Positions 24,475 to 32,235 of a DNA stretch of 64,000 bases are shown piece by piece. Under the pieces are notes generated by a model. That model was not told where the DNA came from. It did not search any database and was given only the letters and a program-made list of their open reading frames with translations. The stretch is from Rhodoligotrophos appendicifer. Lineage in GTDB: Bacteria; Pseudomonadota; Alphaproteobacteria; Rhizobiales; Im1. Positions within the stretch are counted from its first letter, which is position 1, and each line of letters begins with the position of its first letter. The stretch is taken from the NCBI RefSeq assembly GCF_007474605.1, contig NZ_VHKL01000001.1, positions 248,001 through 312,000 on the forward strand, in the 5' to 3' direction. A program made the translations under genes and the position numbers.

Positions 24475-24921
24475 ATGATGCACCGCAAGGCGCTGGACGG
24501 ATTCCGCTGGGATGGCATCGACCATCTTCCCTACAAGGAAGAGGGCTCGGTGCCGTTCAAGGATATTTCACGCCAGGTGCTGCTCTCGGCCCCTGAATTG
24601 AGCGGAGAGCTGCGCTATTTTGAAATGGGCCCTGAGGGTTTCTCAACCTTGGAGCGACACGAGCACATGCACGGTGTCATGATCTTCCGCGGCGAGGGTC
24701 ATTGCCTGGTGGGCGACGAGGTGCGCTTTGTCCGCGAACGCGACCTCGTGACCATCCCCCCCTGGACTTGGCATCAGTTTCGCGCGACCGCAGGGGTCGC
24801 GTTCGGCTTTCTGTGCATGGTCAACACCCAGAGAGATAAGCCGCAACTTCCGAGCGACACGGAGCTGGAAGAACTGCGGACCAATCCGACGGTTCGGGCC
24901 TTTCTGGACGGAGAAATCTAG
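24475..24921 (+). CDS. Cupin protein, candidate methylthioxylulose-5-phosphate methylsulfurylase
   Basis: A 148-residue single-cupin protein with metal-ligand histidines in LERHEHMHGVMIF and the second cupin motif PPWTWHQFRA. A late cysteine (FLCMVN) lies near the metal site. In R. rubrum a RuBisCO-like protein and a neighbouring cupin with a catalytic cysteine together turn methylthioribulose phosphate into deoxyxylulose phosphate and methanethiol. Gene pairing and the cysteine support that function here, but substrate is inferred. The gene is 22 bp after the RuBisCO-like gene. Its TAG stop shares the palindrome CTAG with the stop of the convergent gene. Confidence 0.75.
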   Translation: MMHRKALDGFRWDGIDHLPYKEEGSVPFKDISRQVLLSAPELSGELRYFEMGPEGFSTLERHEHMHGVMIFRGEGHCLVGDEVRFVRERDLVTIPPWTWHQFRATAGVAFGFLCMVNTQRDKPQLPSDTELEELRTNPTVRAFLDGEI

Positions 24922-25337
24922 GGTCTGGTAAAGCTCTGGACCCTGATCTGCAGCTGATGCTCCGCCGGTGCACGTGTGAACTGAAGGCCCACGCGGCGCT
25001 GCGACTGCTGCGGAACGTAGTCGAGTGTCGCTTCACTTTCCTCCAAGACCGTCTCTCCGTCGCGGAGTTCCGCCGATATGACGACCCCCGCGGCTGCAGC
25101 ATCGCCCTTGTTGTAAACATGAGCAATAACAACAAACCCCGCATCGACCTTTTGCGTTTCAGTCTGCTCGACGATCAGGTTCGGGATCCCGGGTGGTCGC
25201 GTGAAGTTGGAGTAAAGGAGGTAGCCGATGATGGCGACCACGAGAACGCCGCCAAAGCTTGCGAAGACCCATTCAAGCGGAGAGGTGCCGATACCCAGAA
25301 GCTCTTCGGAGTCGTTGTCGGGCTTGTTGTCGTTCAT
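24918..25337 (-). CDS. TIGR02588 family protein
   Basis: A 139-residue protein with one N-terminal transmembrane helix (about residues 22-43) and a soluble C-terminal beta-rich domain, matching TIGR02588, a family of unknown function found next to TIGR02587. The ATG at 25337 overlaps the stop of that gene as ATGA, implying translational coupling and probably a complex. The soluble part would face the periplasm if the N-terminus is cytoplasmic. A longer upstream frame exists but has no family similarity. Confidence 0.8.
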   Translation of the reverse strand: MNDNKPDNDSEELLGIGTSPLEWVFASFGGVLVVAIIGYLLYSNFTRPPGIPNLIVEQTETQKVDAGFVVIAHVYNKGDAAAAGVVISAELRDGETVLEESEATLDYVPQQSQRRVGLQFTRAPAEHQLQIRVQSFTRP

Positions 25338-26179
25338 AGCGCCAGCCTCGCGACGGCAGCACCGATCGCCCCGGGGAAGCTCAACACGACGGCCATGATC
25401 AAGATGATCTGCAAACCGTTTTCGTCGGTCCGCGCGAAGACCCATAGAAGGAACAGGGAGACCATCAGCACCACGGCATAACCTGCCACTGTGAACCGCA
25501 GAAAGACTCCCCAGAACGTCTCCTCTGGCTTGCGACTGTGCGACCCTTGGAACTCGACGAGATAGACGAAGGCGTGCATGAGAATCAGGGAGGCGACGAT
25601 CAGGATCACTTGCTGAAACGGTGACATGGAATAGGCGATGAGCTCGACCTCCTCCGTCGGCGCAATATTGAGCGACAGGAAAACCGCGCCGACACCCATG
25701 AGGAACAGCTCGCCCCAATAGCTGGGATTTGACTTTCGCCGTTTCTCCTTGCCTTTGCCGCCGCCAAGCTGGTTCTGGGCGAGCAACGCGCCGATGCTGC
25801 CGGGCACCATCTGCAGAGCCACCTTTCCCACCATTTCGCGTGTCGACATTTCCCCCGTCAGTTGGCCGAACACCCAAAGGATCGACAGCGCCGTGACGAA
25901 GGCAACCGCGACCCCGACAAGTGCATCGGCAATATCATCGCGCAGGCACACCGTGGAGCGGAATCCTCCATAGCGCGAGAGACCGACAAGGGCGGGGACC
26001 ACGACAAGCAGCAACAACCCCAACCGCAGCGGATCCATGACGAAGCCGAGCTGCCACATCTCCATGGTCATGATCATCGGCAGGGAAAAGATCAGCGCAC
26101 CGGCGATCGCCCGCGCGACGCCGACCATGAAATCCTCACGGGATCGAATGACGATCCTCGGTCCTGTCGCGGCGATCAT
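25334..26179 (-). CDS. TIGR02587 family integral membrane protein
   Basis: A 281-residue polytopic membrane protein with about seven hydrophobic segments, matching TIGR02587 (putative integral membrane protein of unknown function). A charged loop (about residues 140-152, GGGKGKEKRRKSN) separates the N-terminal and C-terminal helical parts. It is coupled to the TIGR02588 gene through an ATGA overlap. Nothing in the context indicates substrate or pathway. The divergent neighbour is an MltB-type transglycosylase. Confidence 0.8.
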   Translation of the reverse strand: MIAATGPRIVIRSREDFMVGVARAIAGALIFSLPMIMTMEMWQLGFVMDPLRLGLLLLVVVPALVGLSRYGGFRSTVCLRDDIADALVGVAVAFVTALSILWVFGQLTGEMSTREMVGKVALQMVPGSIGALLAQNQLGGGKGKEKRRKSNPSYWGELFLMGVGAVFLSLNIAPTEEVELIAYSMSPFQQVILIVASLILMHAFVYLVEFQGSHSRKPEETFWGVFLRFTVAGYAVVLMVSLFLLWVFARTDENGLQIILIMAVVLSFPGAIGAAVARLAL

Positions 26180-26290
26180 GAATATCTTCCCCGCGTCAGG
26201 ATCAGACGCGCTCCCGATTGTGAAGTCTAAAGGCCAGGGGCACGCAAATCATAGCGTGCATTCCGACCAAGGCTCGGTTTAAACAGAATC

Positions 26291-27565
26291 ATGCATCAGA
26301 CCGTTCCCGCACTCCATAGAACTCTTCGATCTGCCAGCATCATTCTGTTGATGGGATTGGCACTTCTCATGGCCGCCGGCTCTCAGGCGAGCGCCCAAGA
26401 CGCCTCCGACCGCAGACGGGTCGAGGCCGAGTTTCAACAGTGGCTACAGGCGAAGGTTTGGCCCGAGGCGAAAAAAGGGGGCATCTCAAGGGGAACCTTC
26501 GACGCGGCCTTTTCGGGAGTGTCCTTGGATTGGAGCCTTCCCGACCTCAATCCGCCAGGGGTGGCGCGTCCCAAGCCGGAACCGCAACGACAACCTGAAT
26601 TCTCCAGCCCCGGGAAGTATTTTTCCGAAAAGCAGCTCGACGGCTTGGTACGAAACGGTCGTCCCTTGCTGAGGCAATGGTCCGGGACGCTCGACGCGAT
26701 CGAACGGCGCTATGGAGTGCCTCGCGAGATCATCGTGGCTGTGTGGGGTCGGGAGTCCGCCTATGGCAAAGCGAAGATCCCCTATGAGGCGATCCGATCC
26801 CTCGCGACTGAAGCTTTCATGGGCCTGCGTAAGCAGGCGTTCCATTCCGAACTCATCGCTGCCCTGAGGATCCTCCAGGAGGATCATATCTCACGAGCGG
26901 AAATGAAGAGCTCCTGGGCCGGCGCTTTGGGCCAGCCCCAGTTTCAACCCTCCAAATTCTTGGGCTATGCAGTCGATTTCGACGGCGATGGACGCCGCAA
27001 CATCTGGACTTCGGTTCCCGATACGCTGGCCTCAATAGCCAACTACCTGCGCAAGCATGGCTGGACACCAGGCAGAGGCTGGGGGGTCGAGATCCGGCTT
27101 CCCGGAGATGTCTCATGCACGCTGGAGGGGCCCGAACAGGGAAAACCGCTGCGGGAATGGACGGGCCTCGGCGTCCGCCAAGTCGATGGCCGCCCGCTGC
27201 GGGCGGGAGACCTCAAGGGCTATCTCCTGATGCCCGCTGGACGGTTCGGACCCGCCTTCATCGTCTCCGAGAACTTCTACGTTCTAAAGGAGTACAACGA
27301 ATCAGACCTCTACGCCCTGTTCATAGGCCATCTCGCTGATCGCTTGGCGAATGACACTGCCATCGTTGAGCAATGGGGAAACATTTCCGGCTTCACCCGC
27401 AACGACGTGAAAAGGTTTCAGGAGCGTCTTGTCGCGGCCGGTTATGACGTCGGCGGCGTAGACGGACTCATCGGCTTCAAGAGCCGCATCGCAGTCGGAA
27501 AGTGGCAGGCACGGCAGGGAATGAAGGAAACCTGTTTTCCCGACCGTGCCACAGTTCTGAGATAA
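26291..27565 (+). CDS. Exported lytic murein transglycosylase, MltB type
   Basis: A 424-residue protein with a signal peptide (about residues 1-36). The SLT/MltB catalytic domain spans about 60-340, with the catalytic glutamate in VWGRESAYGKAK and the substrate-site segment ALGQPQFQPSKFLGYAVDF. A C-terminal peptidoglycan-binding domain (about 355-420, RFQERLVAAGYDVGGVDG) anchors it to the wall. It cleaves glycan strands with formation of 1,6-anhydro-MurNAc. It is convergent with the small exported-protein gene; both stop codons lie in one hairpin at 27562-27580. Confidence 0.93.
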   Translation: MHQTVPALHRTLRSASIILLMGLALLMAAGSQASAQDASDRRRVEAEFQQWLQAKVWPEAKKGGISRGTFDAAFSGVSLDWSLPDLNPPGVARPKPEPQRQPEFSSPGKYFSEKQLDGLVRNGRPLLRQWSGTLDAIERRYGVPREIIVAVWGRESAYGKAKIPYEAIRSLATEAFMGLRKQAFHSELIAALRILQEDHISRAEMKSSWAGALGQPQFQPSKFLGYAVDFDGDGRRNIWTSVPDTLASIANYLRKHGWTPGRGWGVEIRLPGDVSCTLEGPEQGKPLREWTGLGVRQVDGRPLRAGDLKGYLLMPAGRFGPAFIVSENFYVLKEYNESDLYALFIGHLADRLANDTAIVEQWGNISGFTRNDVKRFQERLVAAGYDVGGVDGLIGFKSRIAVGKWQARQGMKETCFPDRATVLR

Positions 27566-27580
27566 GGTCTCGAACCTTAT
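27562..27580. terminator. Bidirectional hairpin containing both stop codons
   Basis: ATAAGGT and ACCTTAT form a perfect 7-bp stem with a five-base loop. The transglycosylase TAA (27563-27565) is in the left arm and the opposing gene's TAA (27577-27579) in the right arm. On the plus strand TTTTG follows, so it can act as a short intrinsic terminator. Confidence 0.6.
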
Positions 27581-27963
27581 TTTGCGGCCATCCGAACGCG
27601 GGTCCGGGTTTCGTTGATGACCTGGTCGTACTGCTTCATCTGAGCCGGGTTCAGAACCTTCGACATCGCCTGACGCTCCTGCCGCGCGATCTGCTGCAGG
27701 GGACCGGACGCCTTCATCAGCTTGTCGAAGACAGGCGCGGCGTTGGGATCGATGTTGTACTGCTTGAACACCGCCAACATCTGCGACTTGCTCTGCTGGA
27801 TGATGGACGCCACCTGCGCCTTCTGCCCACTGTCCAGGTCGCTCAACTTAGAACCGACATTGGAATCATAGATCGTGTCCGCGGCGGCAGGACCGATGCT
27901 CAGCACCCCCCCGACGCTGAGAGCTGCAAACACCATCAGTGCGCGAATGAACGAAAGCGACAT
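27577..27963 (-). CDS. Small exported LTXXQ-like protein
   Basis: A 128-residue protein with a signal peptide (about residues 1-29). The mature part is helical with the pattern LSDLDSGQKAQVASIIQQ and a closing LNPAQMKQYDQVINE, reminiscent of the LTXXQ repeat of Spy/CpxP periplasmic chaperones. The match is by pattern only, so a stress-linked periplasmic role is tentative. The start at 27963 has GGGGAAAGA upstream. The gene stands alone on its strand between two longer genes. Confidence 0.7.
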   Translation of the reverse strand: MSLSFIRALMVFAALSVGGVLSIGPAAADTIYDSNVGSKLSDLDSGQKAQVASIIQQSKSQMLAVFKQYNIDPNAAPVFDKLMKASGPLQQIARQERQAMSKVLNPAQMKQYDQVINETRTRVRMAAK

Positions 27964-28105
27964 GTTCTTTCCCCTACGAACTCTGCAGATACTGACAAGT
28001 CCCATTTTGCAACTTGTTCGAACCACACTGCACTATATACATTCTGATAGCTTGCCTAGCTGAAGCGCAACCCTCATGCAAATGAGGATTAACGGCAACT
28101 TAGTC

Positions 28106-29560
28106 TCATCCCGCTTTGCGCTTGGTCTGTTCACGAAGCGAAGGCACGAGTTCCGCCGCAAACTTTAGATCGGCGACAAAGCGATCATATTCCCTGGCTT
28201 TGCTTTCAGCATCTGGCAGCCGAAGCATGAAAGAGGGATGAACCGTGATCAAGCCATCCATTCCATGCTTTAGAGGGATCGCCCGCCCTCGCTCTTTCGA
28301 TATGGTGAGAGAGCGACCCGTAACGGCGCGCGCAGCGCTTGCACCCATGGCGACCACGAGCTTAGGCTTGGTCAATCCGATTTCCTTGTCCAGCCACCAG
28401 CGACAGATATCGATTTCTCCGGTGGAAGGCGACTTGTGGATCCGGCGCTTCCCCCGGGGTTCGAACTTGAAGTGTTTGACCGCATTGGTCACATACACCT
28501 TCTCCCGATCGATTCCTGCATCTGCCAGAGCCCGGTCCAGGAGCTGCCCAGCAGGGCCGACGAACGGACGTCCGGCAAGGTCCTCCTGATCACCAGGTTG
28601 TTCGCCGACCAGAACGACCTCTGCATGGCCGGGGCCCTCGCCGAAGACCGCCTGCGTCGCGTCCTTGTACAAGGGACAGCGTGTGCAGGCTTGTACGTCA
28701 GCCGATAATTTCGCGAGGTCGCCCGCCTCTTCCGTCCGGCGTTCGGGCGCTTTGCTGGGAGCCCAATGCTTGACCCGCTGGTGGGGGGTGGAGGGTCCTT
28801 CTGTGATCATCGTCTGCATCCGGGTGCTCGCGGCCGCTATCATCTCTGGAATGGCTTTGGCTTCCGGAAGGTTCCCCCAAAGCTTTTTCGGCATTTGTGC
28901 GAGCATGGCATCGATCTTCAGACGGGCCGGATTGAATGTTGTCCTGTAATAAAGTGTCCACCATTCTTCCAACTCATCTTCTGAGGGCGCATCCTTGCGC
29001 TCCGCACCGGGCCCGAAGGTCAGGATGGTACGATCCCAGTGCATCGACTCCCTCGGCGTGAGGATGGCCCAGTCCATGCCGGCAAACCGGTCGATGAAGA
29101 AATCTGCCACCCGCCGCAGCACACGATGCTCCGGCATGTGCCAGGCGACGAAGCGCTCTTCGCCCTCCACCAGAATCATTCGAAATCGAACATGGGCCTT
29201 CATCCTGTAGGCATCGAGCTTGACGGCCTTGGCCATCCGGACGAGCCGATGGACCAGCGGATCCGCAGCGATCTCCAGCAGGTGCCGCTCCCCATGTGAA
29301 AGACGCCAGAGACACTCGTAGAGAGAGGCGAAACACCGATCATCCGAATGGCAAACAGCCTCTTCCGCCAGAGCCACGAAGGCCTTCGGGACGAGGACCT
29401 GCCGGCCGGACGCCGGGAGCGGCTGTTCATGGAAAAGCGACTGGCTGCCGCCTCGGCGCCAATCGATTTGAGACGGCTCGATCCCTGCCGCCAAGTGCGT
29501 TCGAGCCTCCGATCTGAAGGTTTCCCAAACATTCTCGGTATCGATCGCAACGCTGCGCAC
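28106..29560 (-). CDS. UdgX-type uracil-DNA glycosylase fused to DUF4130
   Basis: A 484-residue fusion. Residues about 1-250 match DUF4130 / TIGR03915 (putative DNA metabolism protein). Residues about 280-475 are a family-4-like uracil-DNA glycosylase with CTRCPLY (Fe-S cysteines), VGEQPGDQEDLAGRPF, the diagnostic UdgX loop KRRIHKSP and HPSFMLRL. In UdgX the loop histidine forms a covalent bond with the deoxyribose after uracil removal. The GTG start at 29560 has GAGGAG upstream and lies 9 bp after the radical SAM gene, which is its known partner. Expression as a two-gene operon is likely. Confidence 0.92.
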   Translation of the reverse strand: MRSVAIDTENVWETFRSEARTHLAAGIEPSQIDWRRGGSQSLFHEQPLPASGRQVLVPKAFVALAEEAVCHSDDRCFASLYECLWRLSHGERHLLEIAADPLVHRLVRMAKAVKLDAYRMKAHVRFRMILVEGEERFVAWHMPEHRVLRRVADFFIDRFAGMDWAILTPRESMHWDRTILTFGPGAERKDAPSEDELEEWWTLYYRTTFNPARLKIDAMLAQMPKKLWGNLPEAKAIPEMIAAASTRMQTMITEGPSTPHQRVKHWAPSKAPERRTEEAGDLAKLSADVQACTRCPLYKDATQAVFGEGPGHAEVVLVGEQPGDQEDLAGRPFVGPAGQLLDRALADAGIDREKVYVTNAVKHFKFEPRGKRRIHKSPSTGEIDICRWWLDKEIGLTKPKLVVAMGASAARAVTGRSLTISKERGRAIPLKHGMDGLITVHPSFMLRLPDAESKAREYDRFVADLKFAAELVPSLREQTKRKAG

Positions 29561-29569
29561 GGAAGCTCC

Positions 29570-30781
29570 TCAGAACAGGGAGAGCTGACGCGCCGGCACA
29601 AGGCGGGCCTTGAGATCATGACTGTCCAGGAGCGATCTCGGACGGTGATCGACGGTGCTGATGAAGGGAAGGACTTTTTTCACGGACACTCCAAGGCGCC
29701 TGAGATCGTCGAGCCGCGGGCTGCAATGCTTTCGCATGATCAACAGGCGGTCGACCGTCCGAGTTCCCAGTCCGGGCACCCGAAGCAGGGCATCTCGACT
29801 CCCACTGACGACATCGACGGGGAATGCAGCACGGTTTTTCAACGCCCACGCCAGTTTGGGATCCATGTCGAGATCCAGCATCTCGTCGCCGGCAATGATC
29901 TCACTTGTCTCAAACCCGTAAAACCGGGTCAGCCAATCCGCTTGATACAGACGATGCTCCCGCTGAAGCGGCGGCGGCGCGGATGGGAGGCTCTTGCTCG
30001 AGTCGGGGATTGGACTAAAGGCTGAGTAGAAGATGCGACTCAATCCATAACTGCTGTAAAGCGTCTCGCTAGCGCGCAAGATAGCTCCGTCGCTGGTCCC
30101 ATCGGCCCCGACGATCATCTGGGTGCTTTGTCCAGAGGGAGAAAAGCGCGGCGCACGGCGCTCGGCCTTAGCCTCCTCGATGCGCACCCGCACTTGCGCC
30201 ATCGCTTTTCGAATCGTCCCGACATTTTTCTCAGGCGCAAATTCGATCAGGCTCTTGTCCGAAGGCAACTCGATATTGATCGATAGCCGATCGGCAAAGA
30301 GCCCCGCCGTCGCGATGAGCTCAGGACTGGTTTCTGGAATGGTCTTCAGATGGATATACCCGCGGAACAGGTGCTCTTCCCGAAGCTTGCGGGCGACTTC
30401 GATCATCTGTTCCATCGTGTAATCCGCGGACTTGATGATGCCAGACGATAGGAACAGGCCCTCGATGTAGTTGCGCTTGTAGAAGTTGAGTGTCAGCTCG
30501 ACGACTTCCTCGACGGAAAATCGCGCGCGCTCAACATTGCTGGAGCGCCGGTTGACGCAGTAGGCGCAGTCGAAAGTGCAAAAGTTTGTCAGCAGAATTT
30601 TGAGCAGAGACACGCACCGCCCGTCCGGCGTGAACGCGTGGCAAATTCCCATGCCGTTCGTCGAACCGATCCCGCCCGTCCCGCGAGAATTCCGCTTACC
30701 TGCACCCGAGGAAACGCATGATGCATCGTATTTTGCAGCGTCGGCGAGAATCTCGAGTTTTTCCAGAGTCGAAAGCGCCAT
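29570..30781 (-). CDS. Putative DNA modification/repair radical SAM protein
   Basis: A 403-residue radical SAM enzyme of TIGR03916. The 4Fe-4S cysteines are C68, C72 and C75 in FCTFDCAYC. Further cysteines lie upstream in GICHAFTPDGRC. The C-terminal third carries a helix-hairpin-helix-like element (LLRVPGLGTRTVDRLL), a DNA-contact motif. The reaction is unknown; family members are always paired with the TIGR03915 protein, here the DUF4130-UdgX fusion 9 bp downstream. First gene of the pair; the promoter should lie in 30782-30860. Confidence 0.92.
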   Translation of the reverse strand: MALSTLEKLEILADAAKYDASCVSSGAGKRNSRGTGGIGSTNGMGICHAFTPDGRCVSLLKILLTNFCTFDCAYCVNRRSSNVERARFSVEEVVELTLNFYKRNYIEGLFLSSGIIKSADYTMEQMIEVARKLREEHLFRGYIHLKTIPETSPELIATAGLFADRLSINIELPSDKSLIEFAPEKNVGTIRKAMAQVRVRIEEAKAERRAPRFSPSGQSTQMIVGADGTSDGAILRASETLYSSYGLSRIFYSAFSPIPDSSKSLPSAPPPLQREHRLYQADWLTRFYGFETSEIIAGDEMLDLDMDPKLAWALKNRAAFPVDVVSGSRDALLRVPGLGTRTVDRLLIMRKHCSPRLDDLRRLGVSVKKVLPFISTVDHRPRSLLDSHDLKARLVPARQLSLF

Positions 30782-30860
30782 AATGAGTTCCTGTTTTGTT
30801 CTAAGGTAGGGCTTCGATCTCTGCGCGACAAGTCAATCTTTACACTGAGGAGACGCTGAA

Positions 30861-31016
30861 ATGACAGAAACCCCGCCGGGGAGGTGGCGGGGTTTCTGCG
30901 TGACCGGTCCGCGCCGGAGGCGCTCGACCTGCTGGGGCCACGACGGCTTCAGATCGGAGCGATTACGTGGAGGTTACGTAAGGGGGCCGCTCACGGTCTG
31001 CGCCGAGTGCACATGA
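30861..31016 (+). CDS. Candidate 51-residue small protein
   Basis: An ATG at 30861 preceded by GAGGAG at an ideal 8-base spacing opens a 51-codon frame ending in TGA at 31014-31016. The product would be basic and contains Cys and Trp residues (RWRGFC near the start, VCAEC at the end). There is no recognised family, and the start of the frame overlaps the 13-bp hairpin at 30865-30898. It may be a chance frame in GC-rich DNA. Confidence 0.2.
   Translation: MTETPPGRWRGFCVTGPRRRRSTCWGHDGFRSERLRGGYVRGPLTVCAECT
30865..30898. repeat. 13-bp perfect hairpin
   Basis: CAGAAACCCCGCC and GGCGGGGTTTCTG form a perfect 13-bp stem with an 8-base loop (GGGGAGGT). No clear T-run follows on either strand. It lies 84 bp upstream of the radical SAM start and 370 bp past the dehydrogenase stop; it could be a terminator for an unrecognised transcript or an RNA structural element. 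Confidence 0.6.
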
Positions 31017-31191
31017 TGCGGTTGGGGAGCAGTCTTGTCCAACGATCAAGAAAGAACACGGCGCTGCAAATTTGAATTTATTCTCATCGGGGCCATCTCT
31101 GGCATTCGATTTGCAGCACACTGATTAATCTGAAGGGTTCAGCAAGCAACGTGCAATACCGCCCCCGGTCGCGCGTTGTTTTGCTGGGCGG

Positions 31192-31222
31192 GGAGCCTTG
31201 CCGTCTCTGATGGCAAGGCTCC
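31192..31222. terminator. 11-bp hairpin downstream of dehydrogenase gene
   Basis: GGAGCCTTGCC and GGCAAGGCTCC form a perfect 11-bp stem with a nine-base loop, 45 bp beyond the stop of the minus-strand dehydrogenase gene. On that strand no T-run follows; on the plus strand TTGTAAT follows. Terminator function is probable from position but direction is uncertain. Confidence 0.45.
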
Positions 31223-31267
31223 TTGTAATATCTATGTGCCACTTTGGGACGGCAGCCGTGCTGCTGG

Positions 31268-32209
31268 TCAGTACCCTTGTGCCAAATCGATACGGGCTTC
31301 AATCTCCTTTTTGGCCTCGATCCTCTTCATCTGCCGAAGAATGAATGTTGTAAGGGACTTCGGATCCGAGTCGCTTGCGATGTGGGGCGTGATGACGGCA
31401 CGCGGATGAGACCAGAGGGGACTGCCGGGGTCGAGCGGCTCTTGTTCGAACACGTCAAGGCTCACCGCGTGCAAGTCGTCGCTTTCCAGGGCGTGAAGAA
31501 TGTCAGTCTCGACGTGAACCTTTCCCCGGCCGGCATTGATCAGGACCGGGCCAGCCAGCGGACCGTCCTTAGCCAGCGCCTTGAACGCGTCCGCATTGAG
31601 CAATCCTTCCGTTTCCGGTGTGTGCGGAAGTAAGCAGACCACGATATCCGTTCTGTTCAAAAATGCCGTGAACTGTTCGGCGCCGCAGAAACACTCTATG
31701 CCCGCCAGCTGCTTCGCCGTGCGGCTCCACCCGGCAACCCTGAAGCCGAGCTGCCGCAGCTTTTCGGCGGCGTCACCACCGAGCACGCCAAGGCCCATGA
31801 CGCCGACGCGCACATCGGCGGCGGCCGGTTGGTTTATCGAGGCCCATTTGCGACTGCGTTGTGCTTCGCTGAGCAGGAGCTGTTGACGGTGATGGAGCAG
31901 GACTTGGAGGACGACATACTCCGTCATCCGCATCGTCATGTTCGGATCGATAATGCGACCGATGGGAATGTCCGGCAGCGTCCGGTCCGCCATCAGGTGA
32001 TCCACACCCGCGCCGAGGTTGAAGATTCCCTTCAAATTCGGGAAGGTCTTGAACACTCCATGAGGTGGCTTCCAGACGAGGGCGTAGTCGATCTCGGTCG
32101 GATCGCCGTAATCCGGCCAGATGCGCGCCTCACGATCCGGCGCTTGCTGCTCGATCGCCTCTTGCCAGGGGGCAAGGTCCCAGCCCTGCGCAATGTAGAG
32201 AACTGCCAT
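31268..32209 (-). CDS. D-2-hydroxyacid dehydrogenase, GhrA-like
   Basis: A 313-residue NAD(P)-dependent 2-hydroxyacid dehydrogenase similar to glyoxylate/hydroxypyruvate reductase A. The nucleotide-binding loop is VGVMGLGVLGG. The catalytic Arg, Glu and His sit in NAGRGKVHVE, DVFEQEPL and SHPRAVITPHIAS. It would reduce glyoxylate or hydroxypyruvate. Start 32209 (MAVLYIAQG) is preferred; the ATG at 32239 overlaps the preceding ABC gene. The gene begins 26 bp after yejF on the same strand, so it may be the last gene of the peptide-importer operon. Confidence 0.9.
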   Translation of the reverse strand: MAVLYIAQGWDLAPWQEAIEQQAPDREARIWPDYGDPTEIDYALVWKPPHGVFKTFPNLKGIFNLGAGVDHLMADRTLPDIPIGRIIDPNMTMRMTEYVVLQVLLHHRQQLLLSEAQRSRKWASINQPAAADVRVGVMGLGVLGGDAAEKLRQLGFRVAGWSRTAKQLAGIECFCGAEQFTAFLNRTDIVVCLLPHTPETEGLLNADAFKALAKDGPLAGPVLINAGRGKVHVETDILHALESDDLHAVSLDVFEQEPLDPGSPLWSHPRAVITPHIASDSDPKSLTTFILRQMKRIEAKKEIEARIDLAQGY

Positions 32210-32235
32210 GTTTTCCGCCCGCCATGTGGCCCATC

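Larger units (their letters stand above)
30782..31267. other. 486-bp intergenic region with two strong hairpins
   Basis: No protein-coding gene of normal size is supported between the dehydrogenase and radical SAM genes, which lie on the same strand. The region holds two perfect stem-loops (30865-30898 and 31192-31222) and one candidate 51-codon reading frame with a good ribosome-binding site on the opposite strand. It might encode a small RNA or small protein; nothing recognisable was found. Confidence 0.5.

Noticed and set aside
30884-31075. 63-codon plus-strand frame in the 30.8-31.3 kb gap
   Set aside because: Lacks a ribosome-binding site; the neighbouring frame from 30861 has a better one and is reported as a low-confidence candidate instead.
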